The position numbers and the translations under genes were made by a program. A DNA stretch of 64,000 nucleotides. Origin: Rhizomys pruinosus. Lineage: Eukaryota; Chordata; Mammalia; Rodentia; Spalacidae. The notes beneath the pieces were generated by a model. That model was not told the DNA's origin. It saw only the letters and a program-made list of their open reading frames with translations, and ran no database searches. Below, in pieces: positions 19,732 through 31,898 of this stretch (positions are counted from its first letter, which is position 1; every line of letters begins with the position of its first letter). The DNA is taken from contig VZQC01013287.1 of assembly GCA_009823505.1 (NCBI GenBank), positions 3,105,052 through 3,169,051 of the forward strand, read 5' to 3'.

Positions 19732-19915
19732 CTTTTGTATGTGTTTAAGTGCACCTGTGTTGTGCAGTGCTGGTGAAGGTCAGAAGAAGGCATCAGATCC
19801 TCTGGAACTGGAGTTACTGACAGTTGTTAGCCTCCATGTGAGTGCTAGGAATCGAACCCAGGTCCTCTGCAAGAGTAGTCAATGCACTTAACCACTGATC
19901 CATCTCTCCAATCCC
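19732..19915 (-). repeat. B2/B3 SINE
   Basis: Reverse copy, gtgtttaagtgcacctgtgt to gatccatctctccaatccc. Confidence 0.88.
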
Positions 19916-19984
19916 ACTCCTTATCTTTTCTAAGCCTTACCTTTTCCATTTCCTAAAACTGATTTTTAAAAATTACACCAAAAT

Positions 19985-20420
19985 TCCTGACTGAAACAGC
20001 ATGAATTTATTCTCTGATAGTTCTAGGGGCCCAGAGTTCTCCATCAGTTTAGTGGTCTGTGGCCAAAAGATCAGTGGTCGTGCTCCTGTGGAGGCCCCCT
20101 TCTCTTCTCTGCTTCTTTTAGTAGTTTTGGTCGCTGCCAACATTCCTTGGCTTTTATGGCCATATCATTGCTACCTCTGTCTGGCCTTCACATTGCCATC
20201 TCTTCTTCTGACTTCTAGGAGCCCTCTGCTGTCTTACAAGAACATTTGTAATTGAGGTTTGGACTGCTAGATAATCCAAGATCCTCTACACTCTTACATC
20301 TATATCTTGTATCTTTAACGCTGCCCTCTTCTTCCTGGGAAATGGTTCTCAGCCTCAGGGACTAAGACCCGATACCTTTGTATGTATTCTGTTGGACTGT
20401 GCAGTCTACCTGATAAGGTA
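19985..20420 (+). repeat. Ancient interspersed repeat, family not assigned
   Basis: Word order (ctgaaacagcatgaatttatt, agttctaggggcccagagttc, cattccttggcttttatggc) resembles an old mammalian repeat also hinted at by 7320-7700. Confidence 0.35.
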
Positions 20421-21067
20421 CCTCAAAAACTTAAAGCTGCTAGTCCCAGCACTCAGGATACCCAGGCAGGAGGATCACTTGGAGCCAGGAACTTGAGACC
20501 AGCTGAGAGAATAAAACATCACCATGCCTCCAGAAGAAAATAAAGTTAAATAAAGAGGGAGAGAAAACTGAAAGCCCCATCAATCCCTAAATACTATCAG
20601 TTGTCAGGGATCTTGAGTTAGGGCGCTGCTTGCTTGAAAAACTGCAGAGCCATGACTATTTTGGTGCAAATTAAGTGGAATACTGCATACTCTAGCCTCA
20701 GAGCCCTCTGAGGTCTAAATAGTACTTGAAAAGAAAAACAGATTTTTTCTTTTCCTATTTTTTTCACAAGTGAAAAACAGGGACTTTAAGACATAGTTAC
20801 TTATTCAAAAATGCCATTTTCATTTTCAAAGCATTTGCCTTAAGAAACCAACAAAGTGTCATTCAGACTCAGCATATTATAAAAATCTACCAGCCAGAAA
20901 TATCACTTTAGCGGAAGCAGGAGGAAGAAAGGGGGCTAAGCCCGCTGCGCCTCTGTGGTGCGCTAATACTGATGCGAATCGATGGGGTCTCAGTGCCTGG
21001 TAGTGCGCTGGGAATACTGTCCCCCTCAGTTCCTCCTTATGGAGCCCTGCCATTAATCACCACTTGC

Positions 21068-21131
21068 CTGTCTTGAGATCTCCCACGGTTTGGTCACGGC
21101 TCCAAGGTCACAGGCTGTCATTAACATTGAT
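21068..21131 (-). CDS. PDE11A: PDE11A catalytic-domain exon with GC splice donor (metal-binding Asp)
   Basis: Minus-strand exon of 64 bases: one base (A) completing an Arg codon, then 21 codons, SMLMTACDLGAVTKPWEISR and Q. The Asp in TACDLGAV is the last of the four metal ligands of the phosphodiesterase active site by family alignment. The acceptor is tttttcag. The donor is not GT: the exon ends AGACAG followed by gcaagt, a near-ideal GC-AG type donor. The join to the next exon is in frame (ISRQ|VAELV), which confirms this as the real boundary. No nearby GT would keep the frame and the conserved sequence. Confidence 0.95.
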
Positions 21132-22757
21132 CTGAAAAACAGAACAAAACAAAACAGCCTGAATAATCTTTTGTTGCATTTCTGAACAAACTTGTCCTGG
21201 ATACATAAATAGATAAAACAAACCGTAGCTAAGCTCACATTTTTTTTGCCTCAACAAGGGGCCCGATTCTGCAGCTTGGTCGTGTGGCTGCACTGCCAAG
21301 AATACAGCTCTGGAACATCCTCCTGAGGCCCTTTTGTTTTGTCTGCAGCAAATGAAGGAAAGCAAAACACTCCTCTCTCTATACCTGAGCCAAGCAAGCT
21401 CTGGCTAAAATAATGCGTGAGCTTTTTCCTTAACTGTAAGCAAGAGAATCCATACATAATAATGTATACATGGTCAACGAATCTATTTACTGACCACAGA
21501 TGGCAAAGGACAGAAACTCACACCAAAGAGGCGACAGCCATGTAGGGAGCTCTTTTATGTTGGCTCCACAGAGCTAAGATTTAGGGGAGGGAGCCCCATC
21601 GTACCCCAGGTTAACTCTCTGGCACCTGCCACGTTTATACAAATTATGAAGAAGCGTACTCAGGGACAGCTTTCCTTAATCTGAGCTTGCATGAAGTGCA
21701 TGCACAATGTGAATTGGTTTCCAGGACCTGATTTATTCATGGAGACCCTGGAAAACATTGGGGATAATTCAAATTGCAGGCAAATTATTATTAGATGTGG
21801 TGGGAGGGTAAGAAACAAAGTACATTCTTTGTCCCAAATTTGCTTTCCTTCAGCTAAAATCAGCAGTACATGACGAAGAGTAGCACAGAAGTGAAGCTGG
21901 GAGGTCGCACTTTGGCTGACTGCTTTTGAAGAAAGGGTTCTTGTAGAAAGGTCAAAGGGCTGTCCTGCTGTCAGCATTAGCATTTTAAACCCTGCTGGAG
22001 CTCATGATCTTGGAAACAAGTCTGTTGCCCAGATGGCAGAGCAGGATTGGAATGGGCAGAGTCCCAGCTAACAATGGGCCATTCAAGGCAAGCCAGGCAC
22101 CAGCAGCCCCCTTGGACTGAGCAGCACCTAGGAAGCAGCTCGTCCCTAACACCCCTGTGTTAGCCTCTGTGAAAAGGGAGACATGTCAGTCTATAGTTGG
22201 GTTCTGAGCCTCTGGAACAAGTGCGTGTTCAGTGCCCACCCTGGTCTACCTCTGTATAAGTACTTTTCTAACTAGGGACTGACAACTAGCTAACAGAAAT
22301 GTCACTGGAGCCTCAGAGGTGGGTGCTGTCATTGTTATTCACAAGTAAGTAAGTAAGAAGCAGCTCGAGAAGATTAAGGCAGTCTTCTCAGGAGAGTGCA
22401 TGATTCCGGATTATGTGTTTATCACAGACTACAGACCCTAATACACTCTAATGAGTCTCATTTTAGGTTCTATGGGTACCCAAGGGAACAGAACAGCGGT
22501 AACACACTGCAGTGTTCTAAGAGTGGAGATAACCTCGGTGAGGTTGCCTCCTTAGGTTATAATTTGGATAATTACATAGGTTCTCATCAATTGATCATTT
22601 GAAACTTTTCAAATGCACAGCCCCTTAGTCAGCTGATCACCAAGTTTACTGAGCATCTGCTAAATGATCATGATAGCATTTCTAGCAGCTAACATTTATT
22701 GAGCAGCTGCTTCAAGGAGACTCAAGTGGTTTCTTTTCTTTTTTTTTTCTCTAAAAT

Positions 22758-22980
22758 AATACTTTACTCTTTTTATTTTATGTGCATGAATGTATTGCCC
22801 GCATGTATGTAAGTGCATCCATGTTGTACAATGCCCTCAGAGGTCAGAAGAAGGTGGTGGATTCCCTGGAACTGGAGTTATGGACAGTTGTTAGCCACCA
22901 TGTGGGTGCTGGGAATCAAACCTGGGTCCTCTACAAAAATAGTCAGTGCTCTTAACTGCTGAGCCATCTCCCCAGCCCTA
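22758..22980 (-). repeat. B2/B3 SINE
   Basis: Reverse copy, ttttatgtgcatgaatgtat to gagccatctccccagccct. Confidence 0.9.
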
Positions 22981-22989
22981 TAGTTTCTT

Positions 22990-23212
22990 TTCTTTTTAAA
23001 TATTTAGATATTTAAATATTTATCTGTTTGTGTGGGGGCCCGAGTGTGTGTACCTTCACCATGTGAGTGCAGAAACTCACAGAGATCAGAAGAGGGCATT
23101 GGATCCCCTGGAACTGGAGTTACAGGTGTTCGTGAGCCACCGTGTGGGTGATGGGAACCAAGCCTGGGTCTCTGAAAGAGCAGCATTGGCTCTGAGCCAG
23201 CTCTCTAGCCCT
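22990..23212 (-). repeat. B2/B3 SINE, diverged, directly adjoining the previous
   Basis: Reverse copy: ggatcccctggaactggagt, gagccaccgtgtgggtgatg, head ccagctctctagccct. Confidence 0.82.
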
Positions 23213-23239
23213 GACTCATGTAGTTTCTACGTGAAGGAG

Positions 23240-23360
23240 AGATCCTATTGTTATCTCCATCTTATAGATCAAAAAATTCTCTGAGAGAGGCTAGGTAACT
23301 TGGCCAGGTTATAACAGCCACGGAGTGTCAAATCCAGGATCGCAATCTACACTGCTGGAA
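23240..23360 (-). repeat. MIR SINE relic
   Basis: Reverse MIR pattern: ctccatcttatagatcaaaa, gaggctaggtaacttggcca, caaatccaggatcg. Confidence 0.6.
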
Positions 23361-23977
23361 GACTCTGTACCTCAACGAGGATTCTACTGGAGCCTGAAGG
23401 AAGAGGCTGAGAGATAGGAAGGTAGAGGGCTGAAACCGTTCTTCAGTTGGCACTGGAGAGTTCATCAAAGCTGGAGACTCAGGAAGGACCTGGTTAGATG
23501 TCTAGGGTGAAAATTTTGGGGGTGAATGTGATAATCACCCAAAGAAGAAAAGCAAAGAAGCAAAAGCTGCTAGAAGCATCAGTTGATAGCACTTAGCACA
23601 AGGACGAGCTGGAGACTGGGAAGAAAGGACAAGGCTGGACGCTCACCGAGGAAGACCTGAAGGAGATGAGTGAACAGCTGATGTTTTAGATCAAGCCTCT
23701 GGAGAAATAAAAATTTTCCCTAGCGTAGGAGGGCAGGGAAGGAGTTTGTATCGGTTGTTAAAGTCTAGTTCCGTTTAAAGTTAAGTTGTGTCAATCTCTT
23801 TAGTGCAATTGAATGAATGGTCTGTAAGAAAGAAGACACTGCTTCTGTCTTCAACTGGGTGGGAAAAGAATGTTTATAGACCTTATATTTCTGATGCTCT
23901 CAGCAGGTCATTTCTAATATACCACTCTTCTATATGCCAAAATTGTCCAAATAATCATCTTGGAATCATTGTTATCT

Positions 23978-24121
23978 TTTTTGGGGGGAGGTCTTTTTGA
24001 GACAGGATCTCCCTTTAGTCTCAGCTGGCCTGGAGCTCACTCTGTAGACCAGGCTGGCCTTGAAATCACAGAGATCTGCCTGCCTCTGCCTCCCGAGTGC
24101 TGGGATTAAAGGTGTGCACCT
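23978..24121 (-). repeat. B1 SINE, 5'-truncated
   Basis: Reverse B1 that stops at aaaggtgtgcacc. Confidence 0.9.
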
Positions 24122-24204
24122 TGTCCTATGGATTTAAAATGCCCAGCAACTTAAATGAATAAATTTTAATTTTACTTTTAATTTAACTTTGTTTAGTATT
24201 TACT

Positions 24205-24401
24205 TTTTAAAATTTTATGTATATGAGTGTTATGCCTGCATGTATATAAGTGCACCTGTGTCATGCAGTGCCCACAGAAGAGGGTTTTGGGAACAGGAGT
24301 TACAGACCGTTGTTAGCTGCTATGTGGGTGCTGAGATTTGAACCTGGGTCTTCAGCAAGACCAGTCAGTGCTCTTATCTGCTAAGCCATCTCTCCAGGCC
24401 C
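24205..24401 (-). repeat. B2/B3 SINE
   Basis: Reverse copy, ttttatgtatatgagtgtta to agccatctctccaggccc. Confidence 0.88.
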
Positions 24402-25564
24402 ATGAGTTTAAATTTAAAAAAATATATTCCGATTGCATAAGACATTTCATGTGTGAACTAAAATATCCACTTGCTAAACAAAAATATAATTTCAGCTTGT
24501 GTCCTGTTTCACTGTTTTAAATTTTAAATACACACAGGAGCCACAAATGGTCACACAAAAATGACAGAATTGAAGGAACTCAAGTTATACTTCCCTATCT
24601 TTACCACCATGGTGTTGTTGATTCTCTTTTGACTGTAGAAAAAGCAGGGATGTGAAGTGAGAGGTACAAAACACACCAAGTGTGAGCCTGGGAGATTCCA
24701 GGGGAACTCAGTCCAGAAAATGCACAGTGGAGCCAGGCCTGTGCCAGGCCTGCTGTACAACCGGGCACCCTTGCGTTTCCCTTCCAATGATGAGCAATGA
24801 GCACATGCTGGTTTGAAGCACACGAGTCAGTTTTTTGGATCCTCAACAGTAACCTCAGCAATTTTTAGAATTTAGAGCAATCAAAGGTTTTCTTTGGGGA
24901 TAGGTAGCCCAGAATTTCTGGCATATTTTGATGCTAGAAAGCAAACTGACTTTTGGTTGGTTTTATTTACCTTTTGAAACTCTGTGGAAATAGTGCTTTG
25001 GTAGAGCCCCAACTCCAGGGAGCCATAGTCAGAGAGTCTGAGTCTAACTGAGCAAGGCAGGCAGGGCTCCTGAAATATCCCTGTTACACATCTTGCACTA
25101 CAAATAAGCAATGACAAACACGCAATTGATGGGATTCTCTGCCACAAAGGGAAACATCCGGGTCAGGATGCTGAGTGAGTAGTGGTACTTTAGGAGAGGT
25201 CCAAAGAGAGATGAGGCTCAAAAAGTGAGCTGGGCATCATTTGGGAGGATGGTTGAAATCACAGGAGATGCTGAAGGACGAGAGAAGAGTATTCAGAGTA
25301 CGGCTTTCAGGAGAGATGGCAAGGAAGAAGGACAAGGGAAAGCAAAGAGGGGAAGGGAAGCATCATAGAGAAAGCAGAGCGTCCAGGGGAGCAGGGCTTT
25401 GTAGCATTCAAGGCTTGAGGGAGATTTAAGGAAGGAGAGGCCAACTCAGGGACTGTAAAGAGAGCAAGGAAACTGAAGAGATCAAAGGTCAGACAGTTTG
25501 ATACTGGGAGGTGATCAGTGACTCTCAAGAGGAACAGAGAGCACAGTTCGTAGATTTCCTTCCT

Positions 25565-25994
25565 TGTCGCGGGCAGCAGTCTCGCCGGCAAGAACTTCAC
25601 GCGGACAGCAGGATTCTTCTGCAGCAAACTTTATAGTGTACAGCTCTCTTGTGAGAAGGACCCCGAAATGGGGCAGAAGCACACTGCTTATATAGCAGTC
25701 TAGAGGGCTTGTGCATGCTCTGGATTGGTGCACCATCCGATGCCTCATTTGCATACCAAAAGCGTGGGCTCGAACATCCTGTGGTTAATGAGCATCCTGT
25801 TTATCTTACGAGGAGGAAGTAAGGAGGGGAAGGGCAGGATGAAGATAAGCCTGGAATGTCCTGTGGGCTGGAACATCCTGAGGCTTATCTTACGTGGAGG
25901 AAGTAAAGTGAAACTAGCCTTCCTTGCTCAATGGGCGGGGGTGAGTTCACGAAACTCTAGCACAGGCTTTCTTTAATGAAGCAGGCTACCAACA
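25565..25994 (-). mobile_element. ERVK/IAP-type solo LTR with 6-bp target duplication
   Basis: Read on the minus strand it starts TGTTGGTAGCC and ends GCGACA, with matching CTTCCT on both sides (25559-25564 and 25995-26000 on +). It is 430 bases with no internal viral region, hence a solo LTR left by recombination. It holds a TATA-like TATATAAG (+25687-25694) and a CACTATAAAGTTTGCTGCAG segment resembling the IAP polyadenylation region. Two copies of an enhancer-like block with gaacatcctg, cttatcttacg and ggaggaagtaa lie at 25765-25823 and 25864-25907. No viral gene is present. Confidence 0.88.
25687..25694 (-). promoter_or_regulatory. TATA box of the solo LTR
   Basis: TATATAAG on the minus strand, about 300 bases into the LTR. 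It would drive transcription toward lower coordinates, in PDE11A sense. Activity is unknown. Confidence 0.55.
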
Positions 25995-26544
25995 CTTCCT
26001 CAGTGGAGGAATGGCTATCAACTAGGTGATATCTCCACCCTGCAGAATACGATGAAGTGTAAAAGGTGTTGAGGTATGGTTGAGGAGAGAATTAAGAGAC
26101 ACGTAGTTAAGTGGAGAAGCAAGGGCAGAGTGGTGCATATAATTTGTGTTAAAGTAAGTAAAAAATATATAGAAGAAAAAACTCATACTAAGCAGTGTTT
26201 TTCCCAGGGTACTTAGGTATATAAATTCTTTGGAAATGGTGTATAAATATATAGTGAAAGAATTACTGAGTAACTGGTATGGCATTGAGATTGGTAATTT
26301 ATCTAACATGATTTAATCTATGACAGAAGTATATATTTGTATAATTATTCATGGAACTTTGCAGAGGTTGCATGTCTAAGTGATGTAGGTGCGAAGGACA
26401 AGAGAAAATTAAGAGGGGATTGAGAAAGGTAACTGACAAGACGATGTTCGCATTGAGGAGGCAGAAGCATGTTTGTAGGTCTAGAAGGGTCATGAAGTGT
26501 AAAGCCAGATTCTGAAAATGTAAGGCAAAGTTGATAATCGATGT

Positions 26545-26578
26545 TACAGTAGGGTGGGGGTGGGGGGGATGGGGAGGA
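26545..26578 (+). repeat. G-rich tract
   Basis: gggtgggggtgggggggatgggg: four or more G runs, able in principle to form a G-quadruplex. Confidence 0.7.
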
Positions 26579-27488
26579 CGGAGCACTGGAATCAACAGCA
26601 GTGGAGGTCCCAGGTTTGTAGTTTTCTCTTTCCCTCTCTCAGAAGAAGAAAAAGGTCTACCAAGATATCACAGGAATGCCAGAGAGGGGAGACAGTGGAG
26701 AGGGCCTTTCAGGGAGAAGGGCTTGGAAACTATGAGCTTAGGCAGGAAGGGCCTGCGTCCTGATGCTGGTGGCAGAGAGAGGCAAAAGGCTGGTGTTGTA
26801 GATAGGCGGCTCCCGCCAGGGGTTCTGTTGGGTGATTCCAGTGGCTACCTGGCTACCTACTCTGGCTTTTTAACCTTCTAGTGGAAAAAACCCAGCATTG
26901 TGGGAGTAGGAAGGAGGTGGCAGAAGGGGAGACAGCAGTGGAGGGGACAGGAGAGAGGAATGGGACCTAACCAGGAAGGTCTGCAGCCATAGCACATACA
27001 GCCATGTTCTTTGCCCTTTGTGAACTACTTGGGAAGTCCTGTGCTAAATTTAGAATAGGCTCCTTAACTCTATCACTGAAAGTGTTCTAAGTGCTTTCTA
27101 GCCCTGATGGTTACTATCTCTGAACAAACGCATGCCTTCCACTTTTCTTTGTGTTCAATAATTCTGGTTTCTAAGTTTCAAAATTCCTTCTTCACCCAAT
27201 TTATACCCTGCCACCCCAGAAAAAAGAAGAAATCACAGCTTATTGAGACCGAATATAATTTTCTAATTCTAAAGGCAAATTTATGGAAAAGAGATAAAAA
27301 TATGATATATTATAAACTGGAAAGGTATGTTGTTGTTTCTAGTTATTCAATTAATCTTGGGAGATTTTTAACATTGATTTGTTGCTTTAAAAATCACTTC
27401 CATGTTCTTAGTACTTTGAGGAAAGTATGACTAAACATACAAATAATGAAAAACACTGCACACAAACACAAACACAAGCTTTTCTTAC

Positions 27489-27566
27489 CGAAATATATCA
27501 CGATGGTTTTTGATGTTCCAATCATAGTCTCCTTTGCTGACAAGTTCAAAGAATTCAGTTCTTCTC
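27489..27566 (-). CDS. PDE11A: PDE11A catalytic-domain exon
   Basis: Minus-strand exon of 78 bases: a G completing Glu, 25 codons and CG of a split Arg codon. Acceptor cctgcag|G, donor TTTCG|gtaaga. It reads RRTEFFELVSKGDYDWN, then IKNHRDIF. The segment is the RRxEFFELV helix region conserved in PDE5A/6/11A and matches PDE11A closely. The split Arg is completed by A at the start of the exon at 21131. The exon is intact. Confidence 0.95.
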
Positions 27567-28074
27567 CTGCAGGAAAATCAAATGAAGAAAGGGAGGGGGA
27601 ACATCGGAATGAAATTTCTCAGTCTTCAGGGTGACATAAACACATTTATGCGGAAAATATAAGGCCACCTGAACCAAGTAACTTAATATTTGAAATCATA
27701 AGGCTAAGCACAATCAAAATAAATCACTTAAAAATGTTGAGGCTTCAAGAAAAAGTCACAATCACATCAGAATGTATTTATAACAGAGGAGATCACAGAG
27801 TCATAAAACAGAAAACAATGTGGTGCTGCGTTTAGGATTTTGCTCTGTGAAGCTCTTGTGACACTGAAAGTCAGAGGAGGGAGGCAAGGACAAATAATAA
27901 AAAGCAGGAACCATTTTGGAATGTTCTTTTATCACTCAAAATAGAACTGAACTGTGTGGTGATATAAGACAAGATAAACTGGCTGCTAGAAAATTCAAGA
28001 CAAATATTTGTTTTCCAGGTTAGAAAAATAATTATGTTATCACCCCAATGCTTAAATATATAAGCTATGGAGTC

Positions 28075-28262
28075 AGAAAGTGATTGTGTTTAAAGAGTAG
28101 CTCACTGGCCTACTTGCTGTGCACCTATGGGAAGCTACTTAAACCTTCTGAGCCTCAGTTTCCCAAGGGTCAATAAGGAGAGTACATTTGACAATTAACA
28201 GATTACTGGGAAGATTAAATGAGATGATGTATGCAAAGCATGCAGCACAGTGTCTGAACAGT
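28075..28262 (+). repeat. MIR SINE relic
   Basis: Forward MIR pattern: ccttctgagcctcagtttcc, gaagattaaatgagatgatg, catgcagcacagtgtctg. Confidence 0.65.
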
Positions 28263-28271
28263 TGTGTTCAA

Positions 28272-28380
28272 AACACACACATGCACACACACACACGCAC
28301 ACATACACGCGTGCACACACACGCACGCACACATGCATATACACATGCACACACACACGCACATGCACACGCACACAACA
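28272..28380. repeat. CA microsatellite, interrupted
   Basis: About 110 bases of CACA with GCAC and ATGC interruptions; alternating purine-pyrimidine, potentially Z-DNA forming. Confidence 0.92.
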
Positions 28381-28430
28381 CCTATGCCTATACATTTGGA
28401 GGCATATAGATATGGAAAAGACAAAGAAGG

Positions 28431-28594
28431 AGCCAGGCGTGGTGGCGCACGCCTTTAATCCTAGCACTTGGGAGGCAGAGGCAGGTGGATCTTTGTGAGT
28501 TCAAGGCCAGCCTGGTCTACAGAGGGAGTTCCAGGACAGCTGGGACTACAGGGAGACACGTCTCGAAAAGACCAAAAAAAAAAAAAAAAAAAAA
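28431..28594 (+). repeat. B1 SINE, near consensus
   Basis: Forward B1 from gccaggcgtggtggcgcacg to a 21-base A tail. Confidence 0.95.
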
Positions 28595-30029
28595 ATACAA
28601 AGAAGGTACAAATTACTGTTGTGAAAAATAGGGTAATTTTAGTCCCAGTTTTAAAACATTAGTTGCATGACTTCATTATTTTAGTGACAAAGGGAAAAAA
28701 ATGAACAGGAAGGACATCATAAGCACTCACAAATCATTTGCTAGGTTTTCACACTCTAGGCTCTCACTAATGAGCACTTTTAAAGAGTCCTCCTGAATCC
28801 CACCTAGTGCGCATCTTAAGAGTTGCTCCACATCAATGAATTCCCTGGCCACACTGGTTCAGGAACGGCTGCCTGCCTCGCACCTCTTTTGAATACATCA
28901 CTCTCATGAGCCTTTTGCAGGTTCTGAGAAACACTGAGGTAGAAATGCCTGCTTTTCCTTAGTTAACCACAGAATTCCATACAACGCTGATATATTAAGG
29001 AATACACTTTAGAAAACAGCATCAGAACTTAACAGTCACGGTGGAAACCAGAGCAGGATCTTAGAAATTTGGTGCCAACCCATGGAGGTTTGAGCAACAA
29101 AGACAATGATGCTGAGAACTGGCTCTCCCGTGCCTGGCCTTGGGTGCCCACTAGCAGCTGACCAGGTCTGGTTTTCTTGTCAGTTGGTGAGAGTACCTAG
29201 TCAGTTTATCTGCCAGGGAGTAAGCCAGGAAGGCAAATATATGGCTCACTTCCCCACTCCAGACATGAACAGAGGTCCTGGGTCTCTCCCTTCAAGTGGA
29301 TACAGGACCAGGCCACACTAAAGTCTGGGTTAATCTCGGAGACAAGCTGACAGCACTGATCGGAGACGGTCCTGCACAGTTACAAAGAGCCAATCAACTC
29401 CCCTTCTCCTCTGCTGTGCAGGTGCGTGCAGACTTTTTCTTTATATAACTTTACCATCTTCTTTTAACCCACTTCCTTCTGAACTAGAAAGGAAAGTAGC
29501 TGAGAGTAAAGGGCCCCTTTTTGGACTCACACTGACTGAGGGAAACTCTGCCTGCCATTGGCTCACTGTGCTCCACCTTGCTGAGACTCAGGACCCAGCT
29601 TTGGGTAGAGAATCTGAGATAAGGAATGCTAAGTGTTTGGCACAGATGGTTAATATCAAAGTAACACAAATAGCATTACTACCCACAGTTATACACAGGG
29701 ACTAACAGGTCTGTGTGGAGGTTGAAGAGTTTATCCAGGATGCTCCTTTCACAGAAGAAATCAGTCTCATTTAAAAATTTTTTCTGGAGCAGAAAGTTGA
29801 ATTCCACAGGTAATTATTGAGTGTAGTCATTCTATATTATGGAGATAAGCCATGGTGCTGCTTAAAGTTTTTCAAGTTCATTGGGACAACCAATAAAGAA
29901 ATAGGTAATTCCCCTTTAATGTGATACTGAGGGTCACACTTATGCTCTTCAGACTAAAGTCATACCATGCGAGGGAGACATTCATCATGGGCACAAAATT
30001 TGAATGGGTAGGAAAAAGCTCAATAGCCA

Positions 30030-30225
30030 AGGGTGAGGGATGGCTCAGTGTTGAAGAGCATGTACTGTTCTCGCAGAAGACCCGAGCTTGGTTCCCAGCA
30101 CACACATCTGCTGGTTCATAACCATTTGTAACTGTAGCTCCAGGGGATCCTATGCCCTCTTCAGGCCTCTGTGGACACCTGGACCCAGTACACATACCTA
30201 CGTAGACACGCATATAGACATAATT
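30030..30225 (+). repeat. B2/B3-like SINE
   Basis: Forward, diverged: gagggatggctcagtgttga, gcttggttcccagcacacac, cagtacacatacctacg. Confidence 0.75.
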
Positions 30226-30477
30226 TTAAAAGGTATGTAAACAAGAGAGTAAAGAGAATTGCCACCAAGCCTGGTAGAGTTAGACCCTTAGAGCTCACAT
30301 GGTAGGAGGAGAGAGTCAACTTTTCAAAGTTGCTCTGTGACCTTGACAGTGGGCCATGCCATGGACACACCTACTAAAATAAAGGAATGTTTAAAAATAC
30401 CTCTGCTCCACAAAACTCTGAAAGGCAACTGGGCAGCATCATATTAATAAATTCTCTAATGATAAAAATCTTTTAAA

Positions 30478-30698
30478 ACTGGTTTTATTATTTTTATTTT
30501 ATGTGTCTGAGTATATTGCCTGCATGTACATAAGTGCACCTGTGTTTTGCATGCCCATGAAGGTCAGAAGAAGCCATTGGATCCTCTGGAACTGGAGTTA
30601 TAGACAGTTGTTAGCTGCCATGTGGGTGCTGGGAACCAAACCTGGGTCCTCTGCAAGAGGAGCCAATGCTCTTAACCACTGAGCCATCTCTCCAGCCC
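30478..30698 (-). repeat. B2/B3 SINE
   Basis: Reverse copy, attttatgtgtctgagtata to gagccatctctccagcccc. Confidence 0.9.
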
Positions 30699-31048
30699 CA
30701 TGATAAAAACCTTAATATCTAGAATTTTAAGTATGAAATACTTAAATACACTTAAATGAGACTGAGTCAAGAGTTTAACATGATGTGAACAAAGTTAAAT
30801 TCCATCACACTGGGAAGGAAGGGAACATTTATTATCCCAAAAGGATAAATACAAGAGAGATGTGAGGAATCCTTTTATAAGAGATATAAGAATGTCACAT
30901 ATTTATTTACCTTTTCCTCCATGACCAAAGTGTATTTTTAGATAGATTCTGTATCCTGTGTCTTCACAAGCTTGCCTATGACCCCAGAAGATGAAAGGAG
31001 TATTCTTGTAAGACCATGATTTTGGCAAGTTAAACATGAAAAGTGAAG

Positions 31049-31135
31049 GGCTAGGGACTGGCTTGATGGTAGAGCACTTGCCTAGCTTGTTTTCAGTTCT
31101 GGGTTGAAGACTCTTAATTTGATTTTCAGCACCAC
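31049..31135 (+). repeat. ID-like SINE
   Basis: gatggtagagcacttgccta is the hallmark head of rodent ID elements; ends ttttcagcaccacaatc with an ACAA-rich tail. Confidence 0.65.
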
Positions 31136-31321
31136 AATCATACGACACAATACAACACAACAAAATTCTCAAGTTTAATCATTCGTGAAACCATATATAC
31201 CACACACCTGAAAATCTATATCCTGCCCATAAGATGACAACCTTCTAAGTTTTGTATAAAGTATCCTCACACACATCCTTAAAATTTCCTACATAAATGA
31301 TACATAACACTGTGGGGTGGA

Positions 31322-31468
31322 TTTTTTTGCCTTTTTGAGACAGGGTCTCCCTGTAGCCCCAGCTAGCCTAGAACTCAGCTAGAGCAGGATAGCCTCAGTC
31401 TAACAGAGATGTGTGTGCCTCTGCTTCCAGAGTGCAGGGACTGAAGGCATGGGCCACCATGCCCAGGT
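31322..31468 (-). repeat. B1 SINE
   Basis: Reverse, decayed B1, gagacagggtctccctgtag to ccaccatgcccagg. Confidence 0.85.
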
Positions 31469-31479
31469 AATATTTTGTA

Positions 31480-31774
31480 TTTTAAAGATTTATATAATAA
31501 TATTAACATAGTATATGTATTATTTGACCATTCTTTGGTTTTCACTGCTGAATGTTGCATGTCGGGTGGATGCCCACACTGTTAGATATAATTCTAGGAT
31601 AACCCTTCTCACTGATGTGATACGACATTGCAAGGTATACTGCTACTCTGCTATTTATATACCAGCTTCTTAATGATGGCAATCTACATTATTTCCAATT
31701 TTTAAAATTATATATAATGCTTCCATGAACATCTTGCACAAATCTCCTTGTGGATTTGTAAGTTTTGCGCATAG

Positions 31775-31805
<31 letters not shown>

Positions 31806-31898
31806 ATCTACATTATTTCCAATTTTTAAAATTATATATAATGCTTCCATGAACATCTTGCACAAATCTCCTTGTGGATTTGTAAGTTTTGCGCATAG

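Larger units (their letters stand above)
12580..21067 (-). other. PDE11A: PDE11A intron (GC-AG type)
   Basis: 8.5-kb intron starting at a GC donor. It holds many SINEs, a 40-bp minisatellite, a CATG-rich simple repeat and an inverted duplication (16104-16332 and 17554-17781). 13170-14090, 14830-15340 and 17790-19140 are unassigned; I see no exon in them. Confidence 0.8.
21132..27488 (-). other. PDE11A: PDE11A intron
   Basis: 6.4-kb intron. 21140-22750 is free of young repeats and looks unique. Then follow B2/B3 pairs, a MIR, a B1 and the ERVK-type solo LTR (25565-25994), set in purine-rich old sequence (25230-26960). Confidence 0.8.

Noticed and set aside
26531..26881. 116-codon + strand frame in purine-rich sequence
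   Set aside because: Low-complexity, no homologue recognised, no promoter or splice context; chance frame in a stop-poor tract.
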